DNA of 64,000 nucleotides, taken from NCBI GenBank assembly GCA_964030785.1, contig OZ034967.1, positions 67,481,413 to 67,545,412 on the forward strand. Reading direction: 5' to 3'. This document shows, piece by piece, positions 56,106 to 64,000 of this stretch. The translations under genes and the position numbers were made by a program. The notes under the pieces are model-generated. The model had not been told where the DNA came from, ran no database searches, and worked only from the letters and a program-made list of their open reading frames with translations. How positions within the stretch are numbered: position 1 is the stretch's first letter; each line of letters starts with the position of its first letter. The DNA comes from Siderastrea siderea (taxonomy: Eukaryota > Cnidaria > Anthozoa > Scleractinia > Rhizangiidae).

Positions 56106-57087
56106 CAACAGTAACCATAAGCACAGACACTAGACTAATTAATAAATATAGTACCCGCTTAATACAGACACCCTGTCAAAACCTGCATTTTCTTGTACAC
56201 TGAATTCACTACATGGTTATTAATTAGTACACACCAAACTGAATTACATTCAAGATATTCAGCACATTCGCATATTTATTTAGGAATGACTTTCACTAAT
56301 AATAGATAGATTTTATTAATGGGATCAAAATTTCAATTTTGCTTAGCCTATTGTAATATTCCAATGATATCCTGAATCCAGTACCATAATTTCAAATAAC
56401 TGTTGATTGGTTTATTACTAGTGTCAGGCAAATGGTCACATGCTGAGTATTTTGACTGTGATGAATTGTCTGCAGAGAAATGGTGTTGTGACATACATCC
56501 AACACACTAAAAGGCTGGCATTGAGCTTTTAAGGCAATGGTTAAAACTTTTTTTCATGTAATCCTAAAACTAATTTTCAGAAAACGTACTGTTACATATA
56601 TTAACGAGTAATAAATTAATACATGAATACTTACAAGCCCTGTTTGCAACAACTTCAGGGAATCAGCTTTTATGGCATCCAGCCTTTCCTTTTTATAATC
56701 AGAAATCACCTAAAAGGTAAATTGAAGGACTCCCCTTGAATGAAATGTTTACATGCATGTACATGAAAAGAGCTGATAGACTATTTTACTCTTTGAGCCA
56801 AAGCAATGATAAGAAAGTATCTTCACTAAAACTTGTCAAAAAGGCAAGTGGTACTAAACTATGAAATGATAACGACCATCACAGTTAATGATATCAACTT
56901 ATGCAGCTGATAAAACAACAACCTGAAAAAAACTTCAGGCGAGAAATTTTCTTCAGGTTGTTTTGTTATCAGCTGCTTAAGTTGATATTTTTTGTGGAAT
57001 AAGGGTCCTCTGTGCATTTTAAAGCAAATCGGCCTTATATTGATCATTTTTCAAACACAGCATTCATGTCACAGAGACGCGGCTAAC
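56106..57087. repeat. Duplicated segment, copy D3
   Basis: This is nearly identical to 53941-54922, including the exon copy at 56635-56709 and the same unsupported ORF (56859-57047). It ends at GCGGCTAAC, where it runs directly into a tRNA-like remnant; CTAAC is shared at the junction. Confidence 0.95.
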
Positions 57088-57282
57088 CAACTGAGCTATC
57101 AAGCCAACTGGGAGCTGGTCAATTGAGAGTTTGTATTATCCCGTAGATGGAGAATAAATGAACATGAATATATGAAATTCATATAATTGAACTGCGGATA
57201 AAGATAGAATTATATGCAGATCATCGCAGTGAAGGTGTTCCAGCCTAAGCGGTTGAAAAGAAGAAACCGGAAAAAAAATTCA

Positions 57283-57355
57283 GGCTTGAACGGGAATCGA
57301 ACCCATGACCTCTGCGATACTGGTGCAGCGCCCTAACTAACTGAGCTATCAAGCC
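57283..57355 (-). tRNA. tRNA-like module 6
   Basis: Full-length 73-base copy with the same cloverleaf. The anticodon-loop segment is changed to CCAGTAT on the plus-sense reading. A and B boxes are intact. A remnant of module 5 (its D-arm and acceptor end) lies at 57084-57106. Confidence 0.5.
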
Positions 57356-57530
57356 AACTGGGAGCTGGTTAATTGAGAGTTCGTATTATCCCAAAGATGG
57401 AGAATAAATGAACATGAATATATGAAATTCATATATTTGAACTGCGGATAAAGATAGAATTATATGTAGATCATCGCAGTGAAGGTTTTCCAACCTAAGC
57501 GGTTGAAAAGAAGAAACCTGAAAAAATTCA

Positions 57531-57639
57531 GGCTTGAATGGGAATCGAACCCATGACCTCTGCGATACCGGTGTAGCTCAGTTGGTTAGGGCACTGCACC
57601 GGTATTGCAGAGGTCATGGGTTCGATTCCCGTTCAAGCC
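57531..57639. tRNA. tRNA-like modules 7/8 fused at the palindrome centre
   Basis: A minus-strand half (57531-57573) meets a plus-strand copy lacking its 5' acceptor strand (57573-57639). The plus copy has a fully paired anticodon stem (CTGCA/TGCAG). From this point sequence to the left and right is inverted for at least 450 bases, so it is the centre of a large palindrome. Confidence 0.65.
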
Positions 57640-57814
57640 TGAATTTTTTCAGGTTTCTTCTTTTCAACCGATTAGGTTGGAACACCTTCACTGCGATGAT
57701 CTACATATAATTCTATCTTTATCCGCAGTTCAAATATATGAATTTCATATATTCATGTTCATTTATTCTCCATCTACGGGATAATACAAACTCTCAATTG
57801 ACCAGCTCCCAGTT

Positions 57815-57887
57815 GGCTTGATAGCTCAGTTGGTTAGGGCCCTGCACCGGTATCGCAGAGGTCATGGGTTCGATTCCCGTTCAAGCC
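57815..57887 (+). tRNA. tRNA-like module 9
   Basis: Full-length plus-strand copy with cloverleaf intact and GGGCCCTGCACC as in module 2. It is followed by a TTTTTTT run after CCTGAA, a potential Pol III terminator. Confidence 0.5.
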
Positions 57888-58066
57888 TGAATTTTTTTAG
57901 GTTTCTTCTTTTCAACCGCTTAGGTTGAAACACCTTCACTGCGATAATCTATATATAATTCTATCTTTATCCGCAGTTCAAATATATAAATGTCATATAT
58001 TCATGTTCATTATTTTATTCTCCATCTACGGCATAATACTAACTCTCAATTGACCAGCTCCCAGTT

Positions 58067-58139
58067 GGCTTGATAGCTCAGTTAGTTAGGGCGCTGCACC
58101 AGTATCGCAGAGGTCATGGGTTCGATTCCCGTTCAAGCC
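58067..58139 (+). tRNA. tRNA-like module 10
   Basis: Full-length plus-strand copy with D-loop AGTTAGTTA and anticodon loop CCAGTAT, mirroring modules 3 and 6. A T-run of eight follows. Confidence 0.5.
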
Positions 58140-58316
58140 TGAATTTTTTTTCAGGTTTCTTCTTTTCAACCGCTTAGGCTGGAACACCTTCACTGCGATG
58201 ATCTACATATAATTCTATCTTTATCGGCAGTTCAAATATATGAATTTCATATATTCATGTTCATTTATTCTCCATCTACGGGATAATACAAACTCTCAAT
58301 TGACCAGCTCCCAGTT

Positions 58317-58389
58317 GGCTTGATAGCTCAGTTGGTTAGGGCGCTACACCGGTATTGCAGAGGTCATGGGCTCGATTCCCATTCAAGCC
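58317..58389 (+). tRNA. tRNA-like module 11
   Basis: Full-length plus-strand copy with CTACACCGGTATTGCAG in the anticodon arm and a B box damaged to GGCTCGATTCC. It is the last unit of the array. The ORF at 58355-58549 overlapping it is spurious. Confidence 0.5.
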
Positions 58390-58869
58390 TGAATTTTTTC
58401 AGGTTTCTTCTTTTCAACTGCTTAGGTTGGAACACCTTCACTGCGATGACCTACATATAATTCTATCTTTATCTGCAGTTCAAATATATGAATTTCATAT
58501 ATTCATGTTCATATTATATGTCAGCAACCAAATTTTAAGCCATCAATAAAAGCCTGGTGTACACTATTTGCCTTGATTTCATTGTGCAATAAAAACAGTG
58601 ATTGGAAGGTTAGTCACTGCTAAGGCATACATTTATCTTGCACAAAGGCCTTATTTTGTTCTCAAACTAACCCAGTCATGTGTTCCTGTCAGTTACAAAC
58701 AAATGAATTCATTAATGGATATTTTTTGTTGCAATAAGTGGCTCTTGAAATAAACAATTCAAAGTGAAACTTGATCTGATATTCCATAATAGTTAATGCA
58801 TGACTTCCAGCCTCAGGTCAGGGTGAGAGTTTGACTGACTTCGATTTGCATAGTTGCACAACCTTTTAA

Positions 58870-59278
58870 GGACGGTGCCTCCTAATACAGATGTACTTTT
58901 GCAAAGGTTATGACTATGGGGAAAAAGTAGATATTAGCAAGGGCTATTGGAATCCAGACAGAAAAATGTGGGTAACTGTGCATTTTTCAGAGATAACTGA
59001 GCAACCATAATTCTAAAAAAGCATTAAAATACAAAGAATGTATGGCAATTTCTTTCCAAACTTAAGCTCTATTATCTCTGAAAAATGAATGGTTACCCCC
59101 AATTTTCTTTTTGGATTCTGATAGCCCTTGCTAAGATCTGCTTTTTCCACATAGTCATAAACCGTGCAAAAATATTGTTGTATTAGTGGGCAATTTCCTT
59201 AAGAAATCTGAATATACACACTGTACATGTACCAAGATGCACAGAACGTATAGGCAGTAACAAAAGGAGGCACCGTCC
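58870..59278. mobile_element. 409-bp TTAA-flanked palindromic MITE
   Basis: TTAA lies at 58866-58869 and 59279-59282. The ends GGACGGTGCCTCCT and AGGAGGCACCGTCC are inverted, and similarity continues inward (GTTATGACTATGGGGAAAAAG / CTTTTTCCACATAGTCATAA; AGCAAGGGCTAT / ATAGCCCTTGCT; TTTTTCAGAGATAA / TTATCTCTGAAAAA), making nearly the whole element a hairpin. It is non-coding. Confidence 0.85.
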
Positions 59279-59520
59279 TTAAGAATACGTAAATACCAGG
59301 CCTGGCGTTTGAGTTCTCTCAACATTTATGCATTGAAAAAAAAATGGGCAGCGAAGAGAAAAGAGAATAAAAATAACGAAATGTAACTGACTGTTACAGC
59401 CAGATTATGCAAATTGTAAACCTGTCAAATTCCTACTCCAGCTGGGTGCCAGAAGCCATTCATTAGTTTGTTATTGACAGGAATGCATGACCAGGTTTGA
59501 GTAACCAATGATTCGGTAGA

Positions 59521-59692
59521 CAGGGCTGTCATTAAGCTTTGAGTCACCTGTTACCTTGAACTTCACACCCATAACAAACTTGTAAGTAAATTGTAAGGAC
59601 AACAAACCGAGTTCATCCATAACATTGAGGTCCCATCATGAATACTCAGCCATAACAGGTATTAGGGTTTACGGCCCTTAATGACAGCCCTG
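59521..59692. mobile_element. 172-bp MITE with CAGGG ends
   Basis: CAGGGCTGTCATTAAG at the left is inverted as TTAATGACAGCCCTG at the right. CAGGG starts are typical of hAT elements. A TSD is not clear (GGTAGA left, GGTATA right). Confidence 0.65.
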
Positions 59693-59799
59693 GGTATACA
59701 CTGATCACACTAATAGATGTTACCTGTCTGCCTGACAGAAACAGATGGAATATAAGGTGATGTGGTCACTCACAATGGTACAGCAGCTTGTCACTAGCA

Positions 59800-62700
59800 A
59801 ACCGTACCAAGCATAAAGATCTCACATTATGAAATTAAATGTATAAACATGATAAAACCCATATTCAATCAGAGTCAATGTGGTCACTTGCAAATAGTAC
59901 AGCAGCTTGAAGATCTAACAACAAAGCCATCACTAGCAAACTGTACCAAGTACCTGATGTGACCAATCGAACTTTTCAGTAATGGAACTCAATCAAATGC
60001 AATCAAACTAAGTCGAATGACTAGGTTTGATTGATTTGGAAATCGAACACAATTGAACTAAAGAAATTGTGTGAAAGTTTGATTGTGTTCCATTTTCAAA
60101 CCCAATCGAACGAATCGAACAAAAAAAAATCATTCAAAATATGTAAGTTTTTTGAACAGTATGGTTCACAATGTGAGAACAACTTACAAATTAAGTTCAT
60201 CAGACAACAGAAGATTATACAAATTTCAATTCACCCCAACTATTTTAAATTTTCATATATGATTCATTTATTTCTTATCAGCATATGTAATCTTTACAAT
60301 AACCCACGCAAAATTCAATGAACCAAGCCAATGATGTGGAAAGAGTTGGCATTGTAAGCTGCCGAGAAAAACTTGCATCTCCCCAGATTTGGCTCTGCTA
60401 CCTCTATTTTCAATGAAATGTCATCCACACTGATCATGTTTTGTGATTGCCTTGCCGTCGAACTGAATCAAACCTTATCGAACACAATCGAACCTAATCA
60501 ACGTTTGATTGCTCTATTTTTTTTGTGAGAGCTCGACTGAATTCGATTACCGAACCCAATCATATGATTGAGTTCGACTGGGTTCAATTGAATTTGGTTT
60601 ATTGAATGTTCAATTTGGTTCGATTGGTCACGTCGGGCAAGCATAAAGATCTCAAACTATGAAATAAAATGTGTAAACATGATAATTTAAAACAAAGAAA
60701 ATATAAGCTTATTCCAGTCTTGATTTTAAAAGGTGTGGGAGCTCAGAAATGAGCCACAATTGATGTTGAGCTTACATCATGTACTTTTGAAGTCCCAAAG
60801 AAAGTGTCATCAAGAACACTTAAAGTGCGGGGCAATTGGCTTAAACGTGGTAAATATCAAATAAGGCACGAATATTTGGACATACAAGAGCCTTAGCTCA
60901 CGTTTTACAGTCTAAAACTTAGCTTACCTCGGCAATTACAGCAAGAACCATGCATGATCATGAGCCATCAAATATGGCGGCCAAAAGTTGACTCGATCCA
61001 GCTTGTTAAATGGCAGAAAAACATTCCCACTGATCGTTAATCCGCTGTAAGAAGATTGTTTGCAGCTATTCAGAGACCGTGGAGCAGGAAGAAGGAATAG
61101 TTCACAAGCCATCTCTCCAAAGCGACAGAAATTTTAGACCTCAAACGATGAATTCAACGATCGGCGCCAAAAATACGAACAGCACGTCGGGAAGGGAACC
61201 ACTTTGCGCATGATCAATTCGTACCCAAGGTCACTCGGCCAAACCCACCCTGGTACGAGATTGGGCCAGAACCGGCAAATAAATGAAAATGCGAACCGCT
61301 TTTCGATTCATTTTCATTAGCTCTAATAATATCAGTACTCTAAATCTACAACAAATTTTTTTTTCAAATTGCAACTGCGTTTTTTATTTTTTTTCTTATC
61401 CGTTAAGTTGAGAAAATACCGCTGCGAAGGAGCAACGAGCCCGGTTGGTACATCAAATATGCATCGTTCGCCAATGAAATTAAACGGGGGTATTTTCAGA
61501 TGAATATAATTAACGCCAGTGCTCTGTTTGAAACGTTTCTAAATTGATAAACTCACGCAAATTTGTAACACCTATAAATTATGATGCCCTGTTTGTGACT
61601 TCATGGTTTACAGCAGGAGCCTGAGATTTTATGATGCCCCGTTTGCGTCAATTTACAGAGTTTTTGTGGTGCCTCGTTTACGTCAATTTACAGAGATTTT
61701 ATGATACCCCATTTCCTTCATTTTACAGACATTTTACAGAGCCCCGTTTATGCCCTATTACAGACATTTTAAAGAGCCCGGTATATGCCGTTTTAGAGAC
61801 ACTGGTAGAGTCTAGATTCCATAGGTCCAAAGGAGGTCATTTTCTTGACTTAACTTACATTGAGAAAAGTTCAAGAAGGAAGAAAGAAAGAAAAGAAGAA
61901 GGAAAAAACCGGAACAGAATGGCACACCAACGACCGTTAATTGCCAGGAATAAAATTTTAAGAATATAAATACAGTGTTACCATAACAATTAATGAAACG
62001 TAACCACCCTAAGGCTCCAGCACACTCTTCTTTGATAAACTGGAACTCTATTCTCTCTGTTCAACCGAAGCTCGATCCTTGCCTACGTCAGTACTCGAAC
62101 GATAACTGATTTACTAGATTAAATATACCTCACGTATCCTGGGAACGACCTCCTTTTGAGCTATGGAAGACCACAGACATTTAACAGAGCCTCGTACATG
62201 CCATTTTACAGACATTTTACTTGGCCCAGTATATGCCATTTTACGTCAAAGCCCCGTATATGCCATTTTGTTTTCACAAAGAAATCACCTTAATTTCCTA
62301 TCAGGTACAGGAGCCCATTACTCTGTCACTCTGTCTGTTCAAGCATCAACAGCAACCTTACTGTATCTGGTAAAACCATTTACATGTTGAAAATCACTAT
62401 TTACCGCTCATTTACATGACACATGGAAACGATATGCGGTTCAATCGCCCCATTTTCTAGTAACCATAAATTTACGTGTTATTTACATTATCCTCAAATC
62501 TGCATTAGAACATGACCATGTAAAGTACCATTTACAGGACATTTACATTGTCCATGGAAAGAAACCAGTTCCTCGTAAATTCAATTTACAGAGTTCTAAC
62601 ACTGCAGTTTTCTGTTAAGACCATTTACATGTTATTTACATGATGTGTTCAAACAATTTACATACTTTTTTACACTACAGATACTGTAAATTTGCCAAAA

Positions 62701-62900
62701 GGAATTTACACGTTTTTTACATGTTTTTCGAATTATAAGACCAGAAAGTGACCCTGTAAATTTTCATTTACACCACGTTTACATAATCTATTGAAACGTG
62801 TAAATTTCATGTAAATTTTGTTTTACAAAACCTTAAAATGTAAATTGCAATTTACAAATCCTGTAAATCCAGATTTACATGAAAATTACATGTTTCGTAA
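59800..62900. repeat. Composite dispersed repeat, copy B
   Basis: This region is collinear with 1285-4320, and here it forms the right part of the 12.1-kb element. The unit includes the GTACCAAGCATAAAGATCTCA start, the GGAATAGTTCACAAGCC block and degenerate 35-bp satellite units at 61575-61800 and 62175-62265. It ends in GTAAAT-rich sequence. The 1641-3037 insertion of copy A is absent at the corresponding site near 60870. The ORFs 61631-61969 and 62163-62390 read through repeats. Confidence 0.65.
59951..60637. mobile_element. 687-bp element of ATCGAAC words with TIRs
   Basis: The left TIR CCTGATGTGACCAATCGAAC and right TIR GTTCGATTGGTCACGTCGGG match in 17 or 18 of 20 positions. CAAG flanks it on both sides (59947-59950, 60638-60641). 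Copy A keeps the empty site (ACCAAGCATAAAG), so the borders are secure. The interior is dominated by inverted and direct ATCGAAC, AATCGAA and TTGATT words. The ORF 60031-60321 inside has no domain. Confidence 0.85.
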
Positions 62901-63235
62901 ATTTTCAACTTTTCCAGTGTTTCACAAGGCTTCAATTCATTCAACTGATTTCTCATAAGAAATCCATCGTGTTTATCACTCGGCTTTATCCTCACTGGAA
63001 TTCCCTTTTGCTGTAGTGAATTCTTGATATCTTTCGCTTGTAGACTTTTGGGTTAATCCTTTCTGGAAATTTTTGAGGCTCGAAAATTCGGCATGGGATT
63101 TTGGGAGGTTAATTATTGGTCCAGGGATTTTTTGGGTTCCTTGCAGGCCCTAGGGATTTTTTTGGGTTTTGATTTTTGCCCCCATTCGATCATCCCCGTC
63201 ACTTGAAATCCGGAGTACCCCCCTGGGAAGCAGGT

Positions 63236-64000
63236 GTTCCAGGCTGTTCCATGTTCATGATTTTTAGGGGAGGCAGAAATGACATCATATCAAGACGAAC
63301 ATGCCCCTATCAAGTTAATGACAGGTGTATCACTTAATATAATTATGGGGTCCACCCTTTGTACAGCTGCTATCTAAGTAGTTTCAGGAGGGGGAAATGG
63401 TTGACCCATAAAAACTGAAGGAATTGATTGTCGTTTGAAACAAAAAAAAAACTCCTTTTGTGGGTGTCGCATATGTTCCTTGTCACTCCAAGAAGTACTA
63501 ATACCTCTTGAAAAGTTGTTCCTGCCAGCATGAATTTCTGACATTATAGTACCTTAAAACCCTAGAAAGTATCAAAACACGCTGACAATGGTTATTTTTA
63601 ATTCAAACACCCTAAGTGGTACCAAAGCATGATTTGTAATCACGGTGACCCCTTCACTACACTATGGGAGCCCCTCCCCTCGCACCTCCTAGGTTAAGCA
63701 CCACTCTGTAGTAATTGAAGAAAATACAAAGTTTAGAAACATTTCAAAGAGTAGTACAACTGTCAACCAAATATGATGTTAATGTTATCTAGCAAGACTG
63801 CCAAGCTGTTAATGGACATATTCAAAGCCCTTTCAGTTTCCACTTTTACTTGGGAAGCTCTCTCTAATTTTTAAAACCAGACAAGATGGAATGGCTATTG
63901 GGATTTGTCGTCCCAGCTTCATACGTATCCAGTAAGTGTATTGCCTATAAGCAACATTACTGTATACATGTTCTGAGAACAAAAGAGGAAACAACAGACT
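63236..64000. other. Right flank of the 12.1-kb element, no gene seen
   Basis: This is host sequence after the target duplication. No ORF, repeat or RNA gene is recognisable up to the window end. Confidence 0.45.

Larger units (their letters stand above)
54937..58510. mobile_element. tRNA-like SINE array, tandem then inverted
   Basis: Units of about 245-252 bases each contain a 73-base tRNA-like head with intact A and B boxes, a T-run just after it, and a tail reading AGGTTGGAACACCTTCACTG, ATAATTCTATCTTTATCCGC and TATTCATGTTCATTTATTCT. Six or seven units (54937-57575) are on the minus strand and four (57573-58510) on the plus strand. Two units are half-copies fused head to head. The array is interrupted by duplications of its left flank (55828-57087). 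A 14-bp direct repeat borders the whole block. Confidence 0.8.
51129..63227. mobile_element. 12.1-kb TIR element with perfect 8-bp TSD
   Basis: AAGCAGGT lies directly outside both ends (51121-51128, 63228-63235). The left end CCCAGGGGGGGTACTCCGGA, continuing TTTCAAGTGACGGGGAT, is repeated inverted at the right end (about 42 of 44 bases). Long G and T runs follow at the left, and AAAAAATCCC/GGGATTTTTT repeats at the right. Subterminal zones on both sides are rich in TGTAAAT and CATGTAAAT words: the left as a 43-bp minisatellite, the right as irregular words at 62380-62900. The interior has no transposase ORF; it holds a small spliced gene fragment, a tRNA-like array, and nested MITEs. An 8-bp TSD fits hAT, P, Zisupton or Novosib type elements; hAT is the likeliest. 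Confidence 0.85.

Noticed and set aside
55012..58389. Cluster of functional threonine tRNA genes
   Set aside because: The anticodon loop lacks U33, the GGT anticodon is rarely used for Thr in eukaryotes, and the modules sit in long repeated units with half-copies; a SINE head fits better.

Overview
The window looks like eukaryotic nuclear DNA from an anthozoan cnidarian, most likely a stony coral. The reasons are AT-rich non-coding sequence, short exons with GT-AG borders, rhodopsin-type GPCR exons, and degenerate gene families that I recognise from coral gene models (ZAD-like/RecQ transposon genes, SWIM-YqaJ nucleases, vwkA-like alpha-kinases). I cannot name a species. There is no operon structure and no intact multi-domain host gene. 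Most of the window is layered transposon sequence.

Layout. 1-11 kb: a foldback repeat, a composite dispersed repeat with a nested insertion and a 35-bp satellite (about 1.3-4.3 kb), the first exon of a GPCR on the minus strand (6.1-6.3 kb), and a short element packed with GATCCTAG-type words. 11-14.2 kb: a TIR-bounded element carrying a decayed PIN-like/CXC gene and a nested 220-bp element with a 7-bp target duplication. 17.1-25.1 kb: two adjacent TIR elements. The first (17.10-19.18 kb) holds the 5' ends of two convergent genes, a ZAD-like zinc-finger protein and a RecQ-like helicase. The second (19.27-25.11 kb) holds a SAP-SWIM-YqaJ nuclease pseudogene and a convergent THAP exon, and the nuclease is split by a 2.5-kb TTAA-flanked transposon. 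25.3-29 kb: foldback repeats, a LINE fragment fused to a repeat, and a 1.25-kb hAT-like element with a perfect 8-bp target duplication.

29.5-34.4 kb: the last two exons of a minus-strand GPCR; the 4.3-kb intron between them holds a decayed LINE and an imperfect palindrome rich in TGACGTCA. 35-39.4 kb: a putative plus-strand spliced unit and a minus-strand first exon. 41.0-41.3 kb: an inverted pair of Penelope-type sequences with hammerhead-like cores. 42.5-43.1 kb: a TTAA element. 45.4-46.6 kb: an intronless, multiply frameshifted alpha-kinase copy. 48.8-50.5 kb: a Ginger-like integrase ORF facing away from a degenerate THAP exon.

51.1-63.2 kb: the most striking object, a 12.1-kb element with matching ends and a perfect 8-bp target duplication. 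Its left end is a 43-bp minisatellite and its right end is rich in the same GTAAAT words. Its middle holds a two-exon gene fragment and a tandem, then inverted, array of tRNA-like modules. The ends, TSDs, splice borders and nesting were read directly from the sequence; family names rest on memory of motifs and were not searched.
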